Of a stretch of DNA of 64,000 bases, positions 51,481 to 64,000 are shown piece after piece; the stretch's first letter is position 1; the number at the start of each line of letters is the position of its first letter. Source of the stretch: Augochlora pura (lineage: Eukaryota > Arthropoda > Insecta > Hymenoptera > Halictidae); NCBI RefSeq assembly GCF_028453695.1, contig NC_135780.1, positions 12,211,172-12,275,171 on the forward strand, written 5' to 3'. The notes beneath the pieces are model-generated. The model did not search any database and was not told the origin of the DNA. It was given only the letters and a program-made list of their open reading frames with translations. The position numbers were made by a program, and so were the translations under genes.

Positions 51481-52483
51481 CTCGTTTTCTTCTCCGGCAC
51501 CCGCGTATCTCGTTGCCACGAAATTGAACAACCGCGACATCGCGCGCTGCGAGGCGCACGCCGAACGCTCGCAGAATTTACCCGGGCCCCGGACTTCCTG
51601 CACCTACCAATTACTTATGGATTTCTTTTTGTTCGACTCGCGACTCGCCCGCAACGAGACTGTTCGCGCGGGCGAACTACCAAATTGAGTTCGATCGATT
51701 GGCGTTTCGCCGGTCGAATATCGATCGCGCTAACGGGGATGAAAATTCGATTCTTCTAAAGGCACCCGATCAAATAAATCATTGGAAATGTTCTACCGAA
51801 ACGACGTCTACCATCTAACGATGTACGAATCTCGTTTGGAAGAATAATGCTGTAGAGTTAACCACCATCATTTATTTCATAATAATTTCCCTAAGAGAAG
51901 GATACGATTTTTATTCCTTGCATATTTTTGTCTACATTTATTTTTTGATTTTGGCAGCAGATGAATCAAAGTTTCCATTTATATTTCAGATAAAAATATA
52001 TAGAAATATAGAAATATAAAAATATTGAAATAAATATAGAAATATATGAAATTCAAAATATATATCAAATTCAACATATGACCAGCGCTTCGGACACGGC
52101 GAGGCCAGGATAGACGTAAGAAGAATCGGTATTACGTTACCAATTTTGCTATGCTCACAAGAAATCCGCTGTACACCAGCCATGAACCATAAATCGCGTC
52201 AATCTGAATACCTATTACGAAGAGCTTGATATTTTCTCCTTGTTTAATCGCTTTATACAGCAATTGCTTTGTGCTCCATCTACAACCTGGAACCACCCCC
52301 TTAACGCTCACTCCGAAGGGATTTCTCCTTTATTGAATAAATAAACAAATAGACTTTGTTCTCCTTCGCTCCGTTGTACTTTCTTAAAGCTGGGGCTACC
52401 TCAAAATTAATTAACCCGAATTATTCTATAACGATGGAATTACTTGGAACACATATAATTACGATTTAATTGCACATATATAA

Positions 52484-52568
52484 TTTACTCAGATTATTAT
52501 TTTACTTAGAATATTATTTTACACAGAATATTCTTTTACTCAGAATATTCTTTTACTCAAATTATCCT
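52484..52568. repeat. 17-bp minisatellite, five copies
   Basis: Copies start at 52484, 52501, 52518, 52535 and 52552 with consensus TTTACTCAGAATATTCT; copies differ by one to four bases. Confidence 0.95.
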
Positions 52569-52989
52569 TTATTTCATCTCAGAATATTTTAGTAAAACGC
52601 ACGCTTCGATTAAACAATTCGTTCGATTATTTTCCACGAACCCATTCTTAACTATTCCAGCGACTTAAAAACGTGCAGTACATCGTGACCTGTACAATTC
52701 CTACAGAGGTAATTACGTCTATTCGAACGCGTGCAGATAGCTTCGACCATATTATCGTTAAAACATCGACGTAGCTAAAAACGAGCCGGCTGGCCGGCCG
52801 GTGTTCCACGCGGCGTTGATTATTGAATATTTCCTTTTCGTCCTCAGGTAAGCCGGCACCCTTGGAACAGTCTACTAATCGCCGTGACAAAGGGGCTCGA
52901 TAAATAACTGAACGGACACACACGTGATATTTGCGGTGTTGCGCGTCTTGGGTCACGGGAACGATATTCGCGAAGGAAGAGAAGTACGG

Positions 52990-53016
52990 CTCTCTCTCTC
53001 TCTCTCTCTCTCTCTC
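52990..53016. repeat. (CT)n microsatellite
   Basis: Thirteen CT units; purine-rich GA-type sequence follows at 53100-53280, producing long spurious ORFs on both strands. Confidence 0.95.
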
Positions 53017-54015
53017 GGCCGTAGGGACGGTCGATCGGCAGGAATTAAAATATCGAGCGTCTCGAATAGGAGAGCGCAGTGCTCGAAAGCTGCACGGTGC
53101 AAGAGGAACGAATGGGGAGGAGAGGACGAGGAGAACCATAGAGGCAGAGAGAAGAGAGTGGAGAGGAGAGAGCGAGGAAGAGAGAACGAGGGAGAGAGGA
53201 GCAGAGGCGAGGGAACGAGGGAAAGAGAAGAGCAGAAAGTGAGAGAGGGAGAGAGAGAGAGAGAAAGGGAGAGGACTATAGAGCGAGCAGGGCGAGGAGC
53301 CAGCCCGGAGGAACGAGGACAGCAGGACTCGAGTAGTCCTGGCTGGTTCCGTCCTCGTTTCACTCTTTAGAGCCGCGCCGGGATCCCCCTTTCCTCGTCT
53401 CTTCCGTTCGTTTTCTCGTCGGGTTGGCGAACGAACGAGCGAACGAACGGGCGAACCGACCAGCCAGCCCAACCAGCCCAACGAAAGACAGAGGCTTTTG
53501 TTCTGGCTCGTGTACCGGATAATCCATGTTTATACGATTTTGGTCGATGCCTTTCGCGTAATATTATTGGACGGCGATCGGCGGCGGCGTCGGCGGCGGC
53601 GTCGGCACGCTCGACGCACAGTCATCCTGTGTGCGCCGGGAGAGGACCCTCGTCACTTTCGAACGGCAGATGTTGTTCGATTCCCGCGGACATGCTAATG
53701 AATATTTCGACGCGGCGAATGCGCGCCGGCTGGCCCGCGCCAATTACTTTTTCTTTTTCACGTTGAGGTAGGTCCCGAGGAAACGTATATCGCGGCCACG
53801 GGGCTCCGCCATTCTCTCAAACACGCGTGCGTGCGTACTTGGCGTTGCGTTCGAAGGCAACGTTTGGCAAATAACCGCCCGTTCGACTCGACGCGATCGG
53901 ATCGGCGCCGCGACGCGAAGACCGGCGATGTGTTCGTGGAAAAAAAAGTTATCTCGGACCCGCCCTCCTACGACTACGCGCGTTTCTCGAACGAAACCCG
54001 AGGGCTCGACTCTCT

Positions 54016-54018
<3 letters not shown>

Positions 54019-54047
<29 letters not shown>
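54019..54047. repeat. (CT)n microsatellite
   Basis: About fourteen CT units. Confidence 0.95.
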
Positions 54048-54050
<3 letters not shown>

Positions 54051-55345
54051 GCTTCGTGAAGGGGGGACGCCATTCACGCAACTGGAAATAAGGTGAACCC
54101 TCGGAATGTCTTTCATAGAAGCTTCACGCAGCCATAAAATCGACTGCAGCTTCGAATACGGCGAACTTTGATCCGCGGCTTGGGAAACTGATTTTTTTAG
54201 ACGGGCTGAATGCCGCCCGGTTTGTCTTCGGACGAATGCGCCGCTGATTGATGCTTGCGCAGCTATTATGACAGCGTTCGGTTGATTTCGCGATCACAAC
54301 CTGTTGCCAGGTTTAGGGGGTCATTACGGCGAACAAAGGAACCTTGTTTCTTGCAACTGTGGATTTTTATGACGAATAAAAATCGTCCGTGCAAATTTTA
54401 AGGAACGCGAGACCGATAAAAATGTGCTTTCATTTTTAGTAATTTTAATAAGCAGTTTATGTTAAATAAGCTATTATGTTTTAGATTTTTATGCGAAATA
54501 AAAATTGTCTGCGCTAATCAAGTTGTTTAAATTAAATTATCTTGAGCTCTGATAATTTTTTAGTATCACCGTTCTCCATTCAATCTGCTCGCTTTCATCA
54601 TAGATACATGAAATCAATTATCTATTTATAAGTCACTGTGTATAATTTTCTACTATATATTATTTACGAAGAATTCATTGCGTAACCGACCCGGCCACTT
54701 TCCAATATTTGTTCCTACGCGCGCACCGAAGGATTTCCACTTGTCAACGAAACAAATTAAAATTGCTCTAGCAGCGACCGTAGCAAAGGATCGTCGCAGC
54801 TTCGCGTATACTTCTCACCCCGATCCGCAACGTGGGAAACGGATTCCCATGGTACAATATGCAAGAGCGGATCGATTGTTTTCGACCTGGTGCGGCCCTC
54901 CAGAAATTGCCCGATCGGTGATCCTTATTAGCATAAAGATGGCGGCGTGCAACTCTCAAGAATCCGTAGGCGAGAGAGCGCTCCTGGTTCCGCCGAAAGG
55001 ATCGACCGTCTGTTGAATCGAACACGTTTGTAATAATTGCGAGATAATAATTGAACCTGCGGTACCGTTAACGAGCCGATCCTCTGCGCCGCCCGTTCCC
55101 TACGAACTCGTGAACGCTCTCGGATCGCTCAGAAATATTACACGGTGCGCACTGTGTGCAGTACACAGTGTATGCGGTACACAGCGTACAGTATGCAGTA
55201 TATACGGTGAAGCATAATTGCTATACATAGAGTGGATTGGTTCTGGCTTATATCGGCTCTGAAGAACCGTAACCGAAACCGATATACTTTGCAACAGTTG
55301 CGAGATGTTTTCGGTTCGCCCGTAACTATTTTGGACGGAACCGAT

Positions 55346-55390
55346 GTACAGGGTGGATCGTTTAACTGCATCACCTTAATTATTTCTTAA
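55346..55390. mobile_element. Possible transposon-end remnant
   Basis: GTACAGGGTGGATCGTTTAA followed by CTGCATCACC resembles dispersed insect repeat termini. No partner end or coding remnant was found. Confidence 0.3.
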
Positions 55391-55565
55391 AAAATGCGCG
55401 CCGAGGATAAAAATGTTTCTGCGGGTTTTATGCATTTACGATATAAAAAGCTTGACATTCGCAACTATAGAGAGATTTAAAAAATTTAAGATCATTCATA
55501 TAGTATTAAGGCCGTAATGAAATTATTAAACAGAGAAAAATATTTGCGTCTTGCATATAATGTAT

Positions 55566-55663
55566 AATATACAGTATAAAATATAAAGTACAATATACAG
55601 TATAAAATATAGTGTGCAATATACAGTATAAAATATAATGCACAATATACAGTATAAAATATA
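55566..55663. repeat. 26-bp minisatellite, four copies
   Basis: An identical 20-base core, AATATACAGTATAAAATATA, starts at 55566, 55592, 55618 and 55644, an exact 26-bp period with variable linkers. Related degenerate sequence extends over 55140-55210 and 55690-55775. Confidence 0.95.
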
Positions 55664-55899
55664 CAAGTATAGAATTTAAGTATAAGCACACAATATGCAG
55701 CCTACAGCATATAATATACAGCGTGCAGTATGCAGTATAAAGTGTATACAGATACCATACACAGTATACAGTGTAAGGGTGGAGAGTCCTGTGCACAGGC
55801 AGAGGGAACGAGGGGACACGCAGGTGGAACGGAGAGGGCAAAGACGAGTCCATGGACCACGGGTTCGCGTTCCACTTCGTCCCTCGAACTTCGTGGTCG

Positions 55900-56400
55900 C
55901 TTCTCTCTTTCTCTCTCTCTCTCTTCATTTTTTCGCGTCTCTCTCTCCGGCGGACAGAGCGAGGAGAACACTTTTTGTTCTGGCTCGTCGTCTACCGTTC
56001 TTCCTTCTACGATTGTCACGTGGCTATCACCGTCCCTCTCCAACCATCCGTATCCACGTCTCTCTCTCTCTCTCGGTCTCTCTTGGTTTCTCTCTCATAC
56101 TCCCTCGCTCTCTCCTCCTCGTTCCGCTCTCGGCCCTCTCTTCCTTGCTCGCACGATTTTATTCCCCTTTCACGCGCACGCTCTTATCCTCCTCTCATCG
56201 AGCTTCATTCTCCGTTACTCTCTCCTTCGCTCTCTCTCTCTCTCTCTCTCCTCGCTCCTTTACCGGCGCACACCTACCGCGCGCGTTCTCTTACGCTGTC
56301 CCGTCTCTATCGTTCGCTAACTCGTCTCCGTTTTACCACCCTCGGGTCCCTTCTCTCTCCCCCCCCCCTCTCTCTCTCCCGCCGCCCTCCCTCTAACTCG
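55900..56400. repeat. CT-rich low-complexity block
   Basis: Many CT runs and a C10 run at about 56360; the source of several long low-complexity ORFs that I do not accept as genes. Confidence 0.8.
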
Positions 56401-59400
56401 GTTCCCTTTTCTTCCGCGAGCCTCGCCGTGTCCGAGGCAGAAACTTTTCGTTCGGTTCGACGAATTTTAATTGCCGCCAAACTGTTTGGTCCGGGATTAA
56501 CGGCTCTGCACGCGAAATTTTTCCGCGGCTGACAAGCAACGGTTTCTGGGCCGTCCGGCTTGCTTTGGTTCACGGATATGACGCCGGTGGGCTAGAGAAT
56601 AATAGGTAGAACAGCCCTCGAGGTTTATGAGATGGACGGATTGCTCGGAGTTACGTGAATAATTATCGAAATTGATGGAAGTTTAATTCGCGACAAATAC
56701 TTGTTCGTGAAGTATTTTGACAAATCTCTGGCAAGTATGAACTACAAGATTTCCAAGATGCATTTGAATTGAATTTAAATTGATTATTTTCCTAATAAGC
56801 AAGACTAGAGATATCTATCATTTGAACTCGATTTTCAAGGAACAATTTCTACCGAGAAGTAATTAACGATTAGGGGTGGTTTACCCTATGAAAACAGTGA
56901 CTGAAAACGGGAACATTGTCCACTTAACTAGACATACTGCAAATAAAATTTCTATCAAGTCAGATAATAATTTCTGGTTTAATTCGAAGCTGTTTCGCCT
57001 CGCCAGCTCAGAGGGGTGGTTGCTGCGGGTAATATTTTTGAGAGCGGCGAGCGTTCCGTTCGAAGAGCGACAATCGGGGATCGAAAATGGAGTGGCCTGT
57101 AGACGAGTAAATGAACAGACAGAGATACACGTGTTTGTAGATGCGCCGAGGATTTCGGTCGTTTTGAGAGGATCGTTTGATCGGAGCTGGCCAACAGCTT
57201 GCAAACCCCCCTAAGCTGTCCTCTTCTCTCCCCAACTGCTGCTGCTCCGCCGTCGGGTCGCGCCGTCGGACATCTCTCGTCCTTCCCCGGCCAATCGATT
57301 ACCCTTGTATCGCTCTCTTACTTTTTCCTTAAGGCCTGCACAAGGTGATTCACCTAGCTCGATAATCTAAAAATTACTCCTAACCTATTTACCGGCAGCG
57401 CTCGCGAGCGGATCATCGTCGCGTCATTTCCCAGAACCGTCCCGCATCCGTCGTCGACGACGACGTTGAAAGGAACCGCCGATTCGGCAACGAGAAGGTC
57501 CGTGGACCCTTCGAATTATCAGGATCCTACCAAGGTGCTAACTCTCAGTCAGCAACCATGATTTTCTCTAATCACGGTTCTTCAATTCTTTCGGCTTCGA
57601 CCGTCGTCGATTGGCGTCTCGTTGCACCGGATAAATACTTGATCGATGCCGAACTCGTCGATGCGATATTAAGCATTCGAAACAGCCTTGACATCCGGGC
57701 GAATCGTGCCTATGCGGCCACGTGAAATACTTAGAGTAGCGGACAATACCCCTTACAGTACTTCGGCCGACTCGTGACGGTGTTGCGGAATGTTGTTCCG
57801 TTCTTTGAAGTCGGGACGAGATTCTGGTCTCTCTCTCTCTCTCTCGTTATCAATATTTAAGCGCGCCGAAGTAAACGTAGGCATGCGGTAGAGATACAGG
57901 CCTTTATCTCTTCCAAGAAATAATTACGATCGGCAGAGTCGCGATCAGAAGGATTTTCTGATTTTATATACGCGTTTATTCTCGTGACTTGTCTTGCAAC
58001 AATCTCCTGCGACGTTGCTTGAATATTTCCAAAGACTAGAAACTCGCTGGATATAACGTCGACGTATTAGCTCGCTGTATTTCGCAACCCTGTTTGAGAC
58101 GAAGAAATCGATTTCCAAACGGAACTGTATAAATAAGTAACAGTTACGCGTGGTACGCGCGCACCTGTAATCAAAATCGAACGCGTTAAAACGACTGTTG
58201 CCGCGGCTCGGATTAATCCAGCCTGGAAGCCGCGCAATCGATGCGGCAAAACAATTCGCTTACGTGGAACCGTCGCGTTTTTCCGTAACAATTCCCGCGA
58301 GACCCGGCATAAGCTAGAAAAATTTCAGCGCGCGTAGAATAGCGATCGGTTGCCACCTTGCTTCTTTATCGGAGCACCTAGAGTCGGATCGCGTGAATCA
58401 CCCGGTGAATATTCTCTGGCTGGCTCTCCCTCTCTGCCCGATTCTCTCTCTCGCTTTCTCGCTTTTGCTCTCTTTCTCTCTCGCTCTGTTTGTTTGCCTC
58501 CCTTTGTCAGTTCTCCTCTTCTCTCTGTCGAGAGAGAACGAATACACGGGAGGGCACACACAGAGCAGCAGGCACGCAGTTGCGTTGACGGCGTCGTGCC
58601 CCTGTGTCGGTGTGTGTCTGTCTGCTCTGTGTGCGTGTGTGTGTGCACCGGGAATCTGTGAACAGCCGGTTTAAGCCGGCGAGGAAGAGGAGGAGACGGC
58701 GGTCGATCGATTTTCATCGTGTTTCAAAATTCTCTATGCGCGTCCTGACCAGGAACTAACCACTTTCCGGCGGACAAGTATCGGGGCCCGGCTCTTTTTC
58801 TACCGGTTGCCCAGCTTCGTCACCGCAAGCGGTTTTCCGAAAAAAACTTTATCCACCTATTTTGCTCGCGGATCGTCCTTGACCAATTACTCCGATCCGG
58901 CCGGACCCGATGTCTCTCGGACCTTCCCGAAACCGATCGAAACCCTGGCTATTCGGAAAATGGATGATCTCGGGCTTTTTGATTAACCAAACACTGTGCA
59001 CGGCTGTTATCCATAATGATGATAGTACAATGTGCAATTAAAAAATTGATGTGGTCGTTCCATGTTGAGTAAAAGTATTTTTTAAGGTATAATATTATTA
59101 TTATTACTATTACTGTTATAATATTATTATTTATTATAGACAGATAACGTGGTGATGGTAAGATAAGACGTACATCAGGTAGGAAAGTACAAGTGGCAGG
59201 AATATAAAAATACATCAATGGTTGTTGCTATAACAGGAAAGAAAAGAAAGTGGACACGTTGACCGCGATATCAGAGTCCCTAAAGTTACACAAAAATTTT
59301 ATTTCGTAATAAAACCGGCCTCACAATGTAAGAATAGAAGGGATAAGATTTATTGCCGCAGTTACTTCCTCGCACCTTATACGTTCGAAGAAAGCTACTT

Positions 59401-62312
59401 TTATGAACTACAGATAGGACTACGATTATCTAGTCTTTTAAATAAATATTAATATTATCATCGCCATCATCATTATTATTATTATAGTAATGAATATGAA
59501 TTTTAGCACCGCATCGAATCAGCGAACACCCGCGTCAGTTAATCCGCAAGACTGTTTCGCCGTGCAATAAAAATTGAATATTAAGCACGACAAAGAAATC
59601 GACGCGACAGTCGCAGTGTAAAGAGAGCCCTGGATCCATTTCAATTCGCGCTTGCATATTTTTGCCGGGCGCAAGTGGCTCGGAAATCGCGATTGCAGAG
59701 ACCGTCTCGATCGGGTCTCGACCGCTAATAAATACGACGCGAGTGGCAAGCACCTCCGAAGGGGATATCGTAAGCCCCTAATCTGCGAGCGGGCCGACTA
59801 TCTGCCGGCCAATTCCAGTAACAAGCTTTATGGAGTGTTTACCGAACTAAGATTTAACAGAGGCTTTTCCTACGGATCCGTCTCGAGTCTCTCGGCGACG
59901 CCAGTGAACCCTGTCGGTGTCGCGTCGCCGTCATTTTTTCCGTCGATTATCGGGACTCGAAACAACTGAGGTTTCTCTCTTTTTCTCTCTCTCTCTACTT
60001 CTCTCTGTCTCTCTTGCGCGTCGACATTGTTAGCGCTCTAATCTCTCGCAGACGATATCGCCGTCTGATTTTCTTGTTTCTCCCATTGCGGAACGATAGG
60101 GTCGGAGATCATGTTGGACCCCTCGAGTCCAAAAGAGCAGCGCGTCGAATCCCCTACGCGAAGGGACGAGCCGTAATTTTATTATTTCTAGATGCGCCGC
60201 GGGTCAATCAATTACTTTGCTCTTCGCCACTGTCTTGATAAGGAAAGGATATATTATCTTACATTATTTACAACAGCAGCTTATTTTGTTATTAGTTTAA
60301 TATTTTTTATTACTGTACGTTGTAAGTGTTTCTTATATTATACGCTCTTTTGGAGACTTTCTTCTGAAATTAAATGTCTTTAAAAAAGAGGTTAGTATTT
60401 AATTAATATCAAGAAATTCTTAGGAGTTAATATATCTTTCACTACCCCGGTTTCAGCTTCTAAATTTTGAAAAGTAAGAAGTATAAGCTTTAAGTTTAGT
60501 TAAGTATTTCGATTCACACGATTCGGATAAATATTAATAAAGCCGTGACGATCCAAAGATCGGGCCACTTTTAAGATCGTCTCGTCTGGCTTCTGGGGTC
60601 GAACACCCCATTGTCCGTCGAGCGAACAAGCCGCCGCGTAAGATACACAAATCCTGATATTGTCGCCGGGCCAACGTCCGCCCCCCCGAAACGGCATAAA
60701 ACAATGCCGGGACCGTTCGGTTTTGTTGCACACGACGCCCGGGAGCGTTGTTCGAGAGTTCTCGACAATTTCCGTGCTGGTATTTCGAAAATCGTCGCGC
60801 GATCGGCCCTCTAATTTTTCAATGAAACAGGATAATGCGCGGGAAAGGCGAGGAGGGAGGGGAGGTTATCCATGTCGAACACAGGGTCGCATTGTTGCAG
60901 CTTGTCCCGCAGGCAGCCAGCGGGCATGGCGCAGCCTCTTTGCGATTCATTGGCCTCTGTTACATTACTACGGGCACACGCGGGCCGGGCTCTCTCGGGC
61001 TCGCTCGGGCCGCGGGTTTACTCGTCCGCCTGTCGGCTTTTTGGTTAATCGAGTGCGGTTATTCGTAAATATTGAAAAGCGCGTTTAGATCCTCGCCCTG
61101 CCGCGTCCCTCGCCGTTCCTTCGACAGCCGTACTCTCCCCCCCCTGCCCCCACGCCACGCCTCCCCGGGCCGGGCCGGTTCAGGCAGCCCCTCCTTCGCC
61201 TCGCCGCTCCGATATCGATCGTTTGCTTTTTGGGGAACGAATTAGAACTGTTTGCCGCGGTGTCGGATAATTTGATAATGTCGTTTCGAGCGCGACGAAT
61301 CTCGTCGATCATCGGTTGTCGGCGCGGGCCGCGTTACTTGTACACGATCCAGAGGGAATGATCGACAAAGACCGGGGAACGATCCCAACAATAGTACATT
61401 GGTAGATCCCGACACTTTTACACTCGTCACTTTTATTCGAGCTAACCTCGTTTGCGAGAGCGCGATCGTTTAACAACCACTTCTTTTTAGATGGCGACCT
61501 GTAGTTCAACATATAAGATTTGAGGAGAAGCATTTTATTTTATATGTGTTAAATTGTAGTAAATATTTTTTAATTATTGCTACCTTCGTTCTGACGAGCT
61601 TAAAAAATCAGAAGGAAAGCTTGCCGATGATTTTCGTTCTCGTTAATTTCTTAATGCGATTTACGTTGCACGAAACGTTGCAATTTAGTGACAACAATAA
61701 TGTAGTAACAATAATGATAAAACACTGATCACGCAAGTTCGCACGTTTAAGTACTTACTTAAGACTTGGAACGGATTTCCAAGGAAACGATCGCGCTCGA
61801 CGAACGGGCGTGCACAGTTCCTTGTAAAAGTGGCGAGCGCGTCCACGGTACCCGATAACGTGAAAGTGACGGGCCTCTCGAGTGTGTCACAAGATGATAG
61901 ATCAATAAGATCTCGTAAGTAGCCGTGGATCATTCCCGGCCAGAAATTCTTGGACCAGTATTCCCGACGGTTTTAAAGAGACTTCGAAGAAGACAAGAGG
62001 TCTCGTTTCACTTTCTACGGGAACCGATCGATCTCTGGTTCGGGTTGCTAGGCCCTTACTTGCTATTCCAGTTCCAGACTTTCACCTAACGTTATGCAAA
62101 CTACTGAAAATCCGAGCAGCGAAATACCCTCCCCGCCTTTGCGCCGTAATGACACGGCCTGTCCTTTCTTCTGCAATCGATCCGCGGCTGTAATCGATCG
62201 TCTTCGGGGGAGAAACTAGTTTCCTGTTTTCCGAAATAGAACCCCCGTCGAATTTTCGAAGACGCTGAGGAATCTTTGGGCGCCCCACGAGCGAAGCAGC
62301 TGCAAAATACGA

Positions 62313-62398
62313 AGCTGTATTTCGAGCTGTACATTAAGCTATATTTTAAGCTGTATTCTATTTCATTATATTGAGCTATATTCTATTTCATTACGTTA
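62313..62398. repeat. Compound tandem repeat (12-bp then 25-bp units)
   Basis: Units beginning AGCTGTA or AGCTATA start at 62313, 62325, 62337, 62349 and 62374: three 12-bp units, then two 25-bp units sharing ATTCTATTTCATTA. Confidence 0.85.
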
Positions 62399-63011
62399 CT
62401 TTATTCTATTTATTTTCAGTCGAACGTGCTATCGTTTTGCTGAATTATAATTCCACGAAAATTTGTTCTTTTTGAAAATAAATTGCGCTGCCGGCGAGCC
62501 TGAATTATTCACGTTCGTTCCTAGCGCTTTTATGCGTTAACAAAACCTCGGCTGTAACATTAAATAAATAAAAATTGCGTTGATTTTTAAGCCGGGGGTC
62601 GCCTTCTTGTCGCCCACCGTGTGTGTGTACAGTTTACGTGTCCGATATAAATACAGGAAATCCGCGGTCTAATAATAAGGATGAGAGGAGCGCCGAAGAA
62701 AGATGGGCGATAATTAATAAAAAGAAATATTTCGGTGCGAGGCGGCGCAAGCCTGGCGGCCTTCCAAATTGACGAATCAGATTACGGGGACTCGGGTGGA
62801 CCTGTGGGGTTCATTAAAACTTGATGTCCAAATCGCTGGTAAAACACCGACGACTGAAAGAGGTTAAGAACCTCTTCCGCGTGTTCGTTTTTTCCACCGG
62901 CTTTTTCCCGCCCTTTTCTCCGTTTCGGTGCCGAGAGCCGGGCTCGATAATCGGATTATTTTGGTGTGGTGCGTAAAACATGCTCGTTATCGGGCAACGA
63001 GCTGAGAAGGG

Positions 63012-63060
63012 GAGCGTCGACGACGACGACGACGCCGACGACGGCGCTGCCGGCGCCGAC
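63012..63060. repeat. (GAC)n-rich trinucleotide tract
   Basis: GAC repeats grading into GCCGAC and CTGCCG; no supporting exon. Confidence 0.85.
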
Positions 63061-64000
63061 AGCTTTTCACAGTTAGTCGCGCCACGCCGGAAGATCGATC
63101 AGCATGGATGGTCTCGTGCATGATATGCCTATTACGCTTGCATTACCCGAATCACGCTATCAGAATCTCCTCTGTCAGCTTTGCGCGCGAGCGTGTCCTT
63201 CGGCGTCGCCGCGGCACTTGGAAAGCCTGGCCTCCGATAAAACTGTTGAAATCTTCGATCGGTTCCGATGTAACCGCCATTTTTTTTACCATTTTGTTTC
63301 CGTTTCAAATGTCAGCATATCTGGTTACAGAGGAATTCAATTTGTCTTTTGGAAAGATTTTAATAGTCGTGTGTTTCGAGGAGGATGCGTTCGACGAGTT
63401 TCCTTCAAGAGATTCCTTCGGCTAACTAATTCGGTTAAGCAACGCGATTGCTAGATTGATTCTTGTATCTTTCTACTGTAAATATAATAATCATGAAGTC
63501 CTAGTTGATAAGTAACTATTTCAAAGCGAAGTTACTGTTATCAAATAAATTCGACTATGTACGCAACTAAAGATCGCGTTGTATCTTTACACAAAAATAT
63601 TAATTTCTACAGAAATATGTATACAGTATATGCAGAAATGTATATACATTCCCGAGTAAAGCCTCGGTACTCCAAACCCTCATAAAACGGTCTACAGTAG
63701 GCACAAGTATCGCAGGTACGAAACACCGTGCAGCCCGAAAGTCGGGTCTCGAGTTCGGGCCCTAAAATCGGTAGCTCTTTTCACGGGGTCCTCGGTCCCG
63801 GGATTACGAGCCGGATCCCCGGCCCTGGGAATGAGTAATCGGCAAGAAACAGAATGGAAATGTAATACACGGAGTGCAACAGCAGGTGCGACCGGAGAAA
63901 AAACCCAATGCCGAAGTCTCCGGGACACGTCTATTTATCGATTTGCGCGGCGATGGTGTGTACAATCTTGCTACGGAACTTGTGCTGCTACAGAGAATCA

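Larger units (their letters stand above)
51481..64000. other. Non-coding tract to the window end
   Basis: No protein exon or RNA gene that I can support. It is marked by minisatellites (52.5, 55.6, 62.3 kb), CT blocks (53-56, 58.4, 60 kb) and AT-rich stretches (54.4, 59.1, 60.3 kb). It may be intergenic or intronic to a gene that starts beyond the window. Confidence 0.4.

Noticed and set aside
52648..53481. 277-codon minus-strand ORF
   Set aside because: Dominated by Ser-Leu and Arg-Glu dipeptides from CT/GA microsatellites; the remainder has no protein character.
55695..56532. Long plus-strand ORFs rich in Leu-Ser
   Set aside because: Direct product of CT repeats in all three frames; no conserved segment.
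63104..63454. 116-codon plus-strand ORF with LCQLCARAC
   Set aside because: The C-x2-C looks tempting, but there is no second pair, no family match and no splice support.
63720..63835. Possible tRNA-like stem sequences
   Set aside because: Several GC-rich inverted stretches, but no acceptor/T-arm arrangement with GGTTCGA-type box. No tRNA, rRNA or known microRNA was recognised anywhere in the window by eye.
1..64000. CRISPR arrays, prophage or bacterial operons
   Set aside because: No direct repeats with unique spacers and no bacterial gene content; the spliced genes are clearly eukaryotic.

Overview
This window is eukaryotic nuclear DNA, almost certainly from an insect and most likely a hymenopteran (bee, wasp or ant). 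The evidence is spliced genes with short GT-AG introns, a mitochondrial ribosomal protein gene, a Taranis-type SERTA gene, CpG-rich non-coding DNA, many GA/CT, TA and CA tracts, and MITE-like debris. I see no bacterial, viral or plasmid features. The species call is an inference.

Left part (1-10.3 kb) is gene-dense. mRpL49 lies on the minus strand as three exons (1191-1295, 461-647, 106-380), giving 188 aa. It shares a roughly 1.4 kb head-to-head promoter interval with a plus-strand gene. That gene has one 5' UTR exon ending at a strong donor (1926/1927) and six coding exons between 2727 and 10267, giving a predicted 2230-aa protein. Its first 1430 residues are almost all low-complexity acidic/basic sequence. 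They are followed by a Cys/His-rich segment spread over three exons, then a conserved-looking tryptophan-containing block and a Gln-rich tail. I do not recognise the family.

Middle part (10.3-24.7 kb). No protein gene is convincing from 10268 to 23293. The likeliest reading is two long facing 3' UTRs whose final poly(A) signals are at 19271 (plus) and 19654-19649 (minus). The minus-strand gene is a taranis (tara) orthologue, with a SERTA-domain exon at 24291-24621 and a terminal exon at 23294-23927.

Right part (24.7-64 kb) is a long tract with no exon I can defend by homology. A candidate tara 5' UTR exon with a good donor sits at 42433, which would make 24622-42432 a 17.8-kb intron. The rest holds microsatellites, two clean minisatellites (17 and 26 bp periods), one TTAA-flanked MITE, other transposon-like scraps, four palindromic CRE sites, a GAGA plus Pho/YY1-like cluster, G-rich tracts, and an unexplained 26-bp exact inverted duplication at 43.35 and 51.45 kb.

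The genes do not form a pathway. mRpL49 is mitochondrial translation machinery. The large gene is probably nuclear. Taranis is a transcriptional/cell-cycle co-regulator. No novel defence-like or metabolic system is visible. The most interesting items are the unrecognised multi-exon Cys-rich protein with its duplicated LGLES motif, the inverted 26-mer, and the large non-coding domain upstream of tara.
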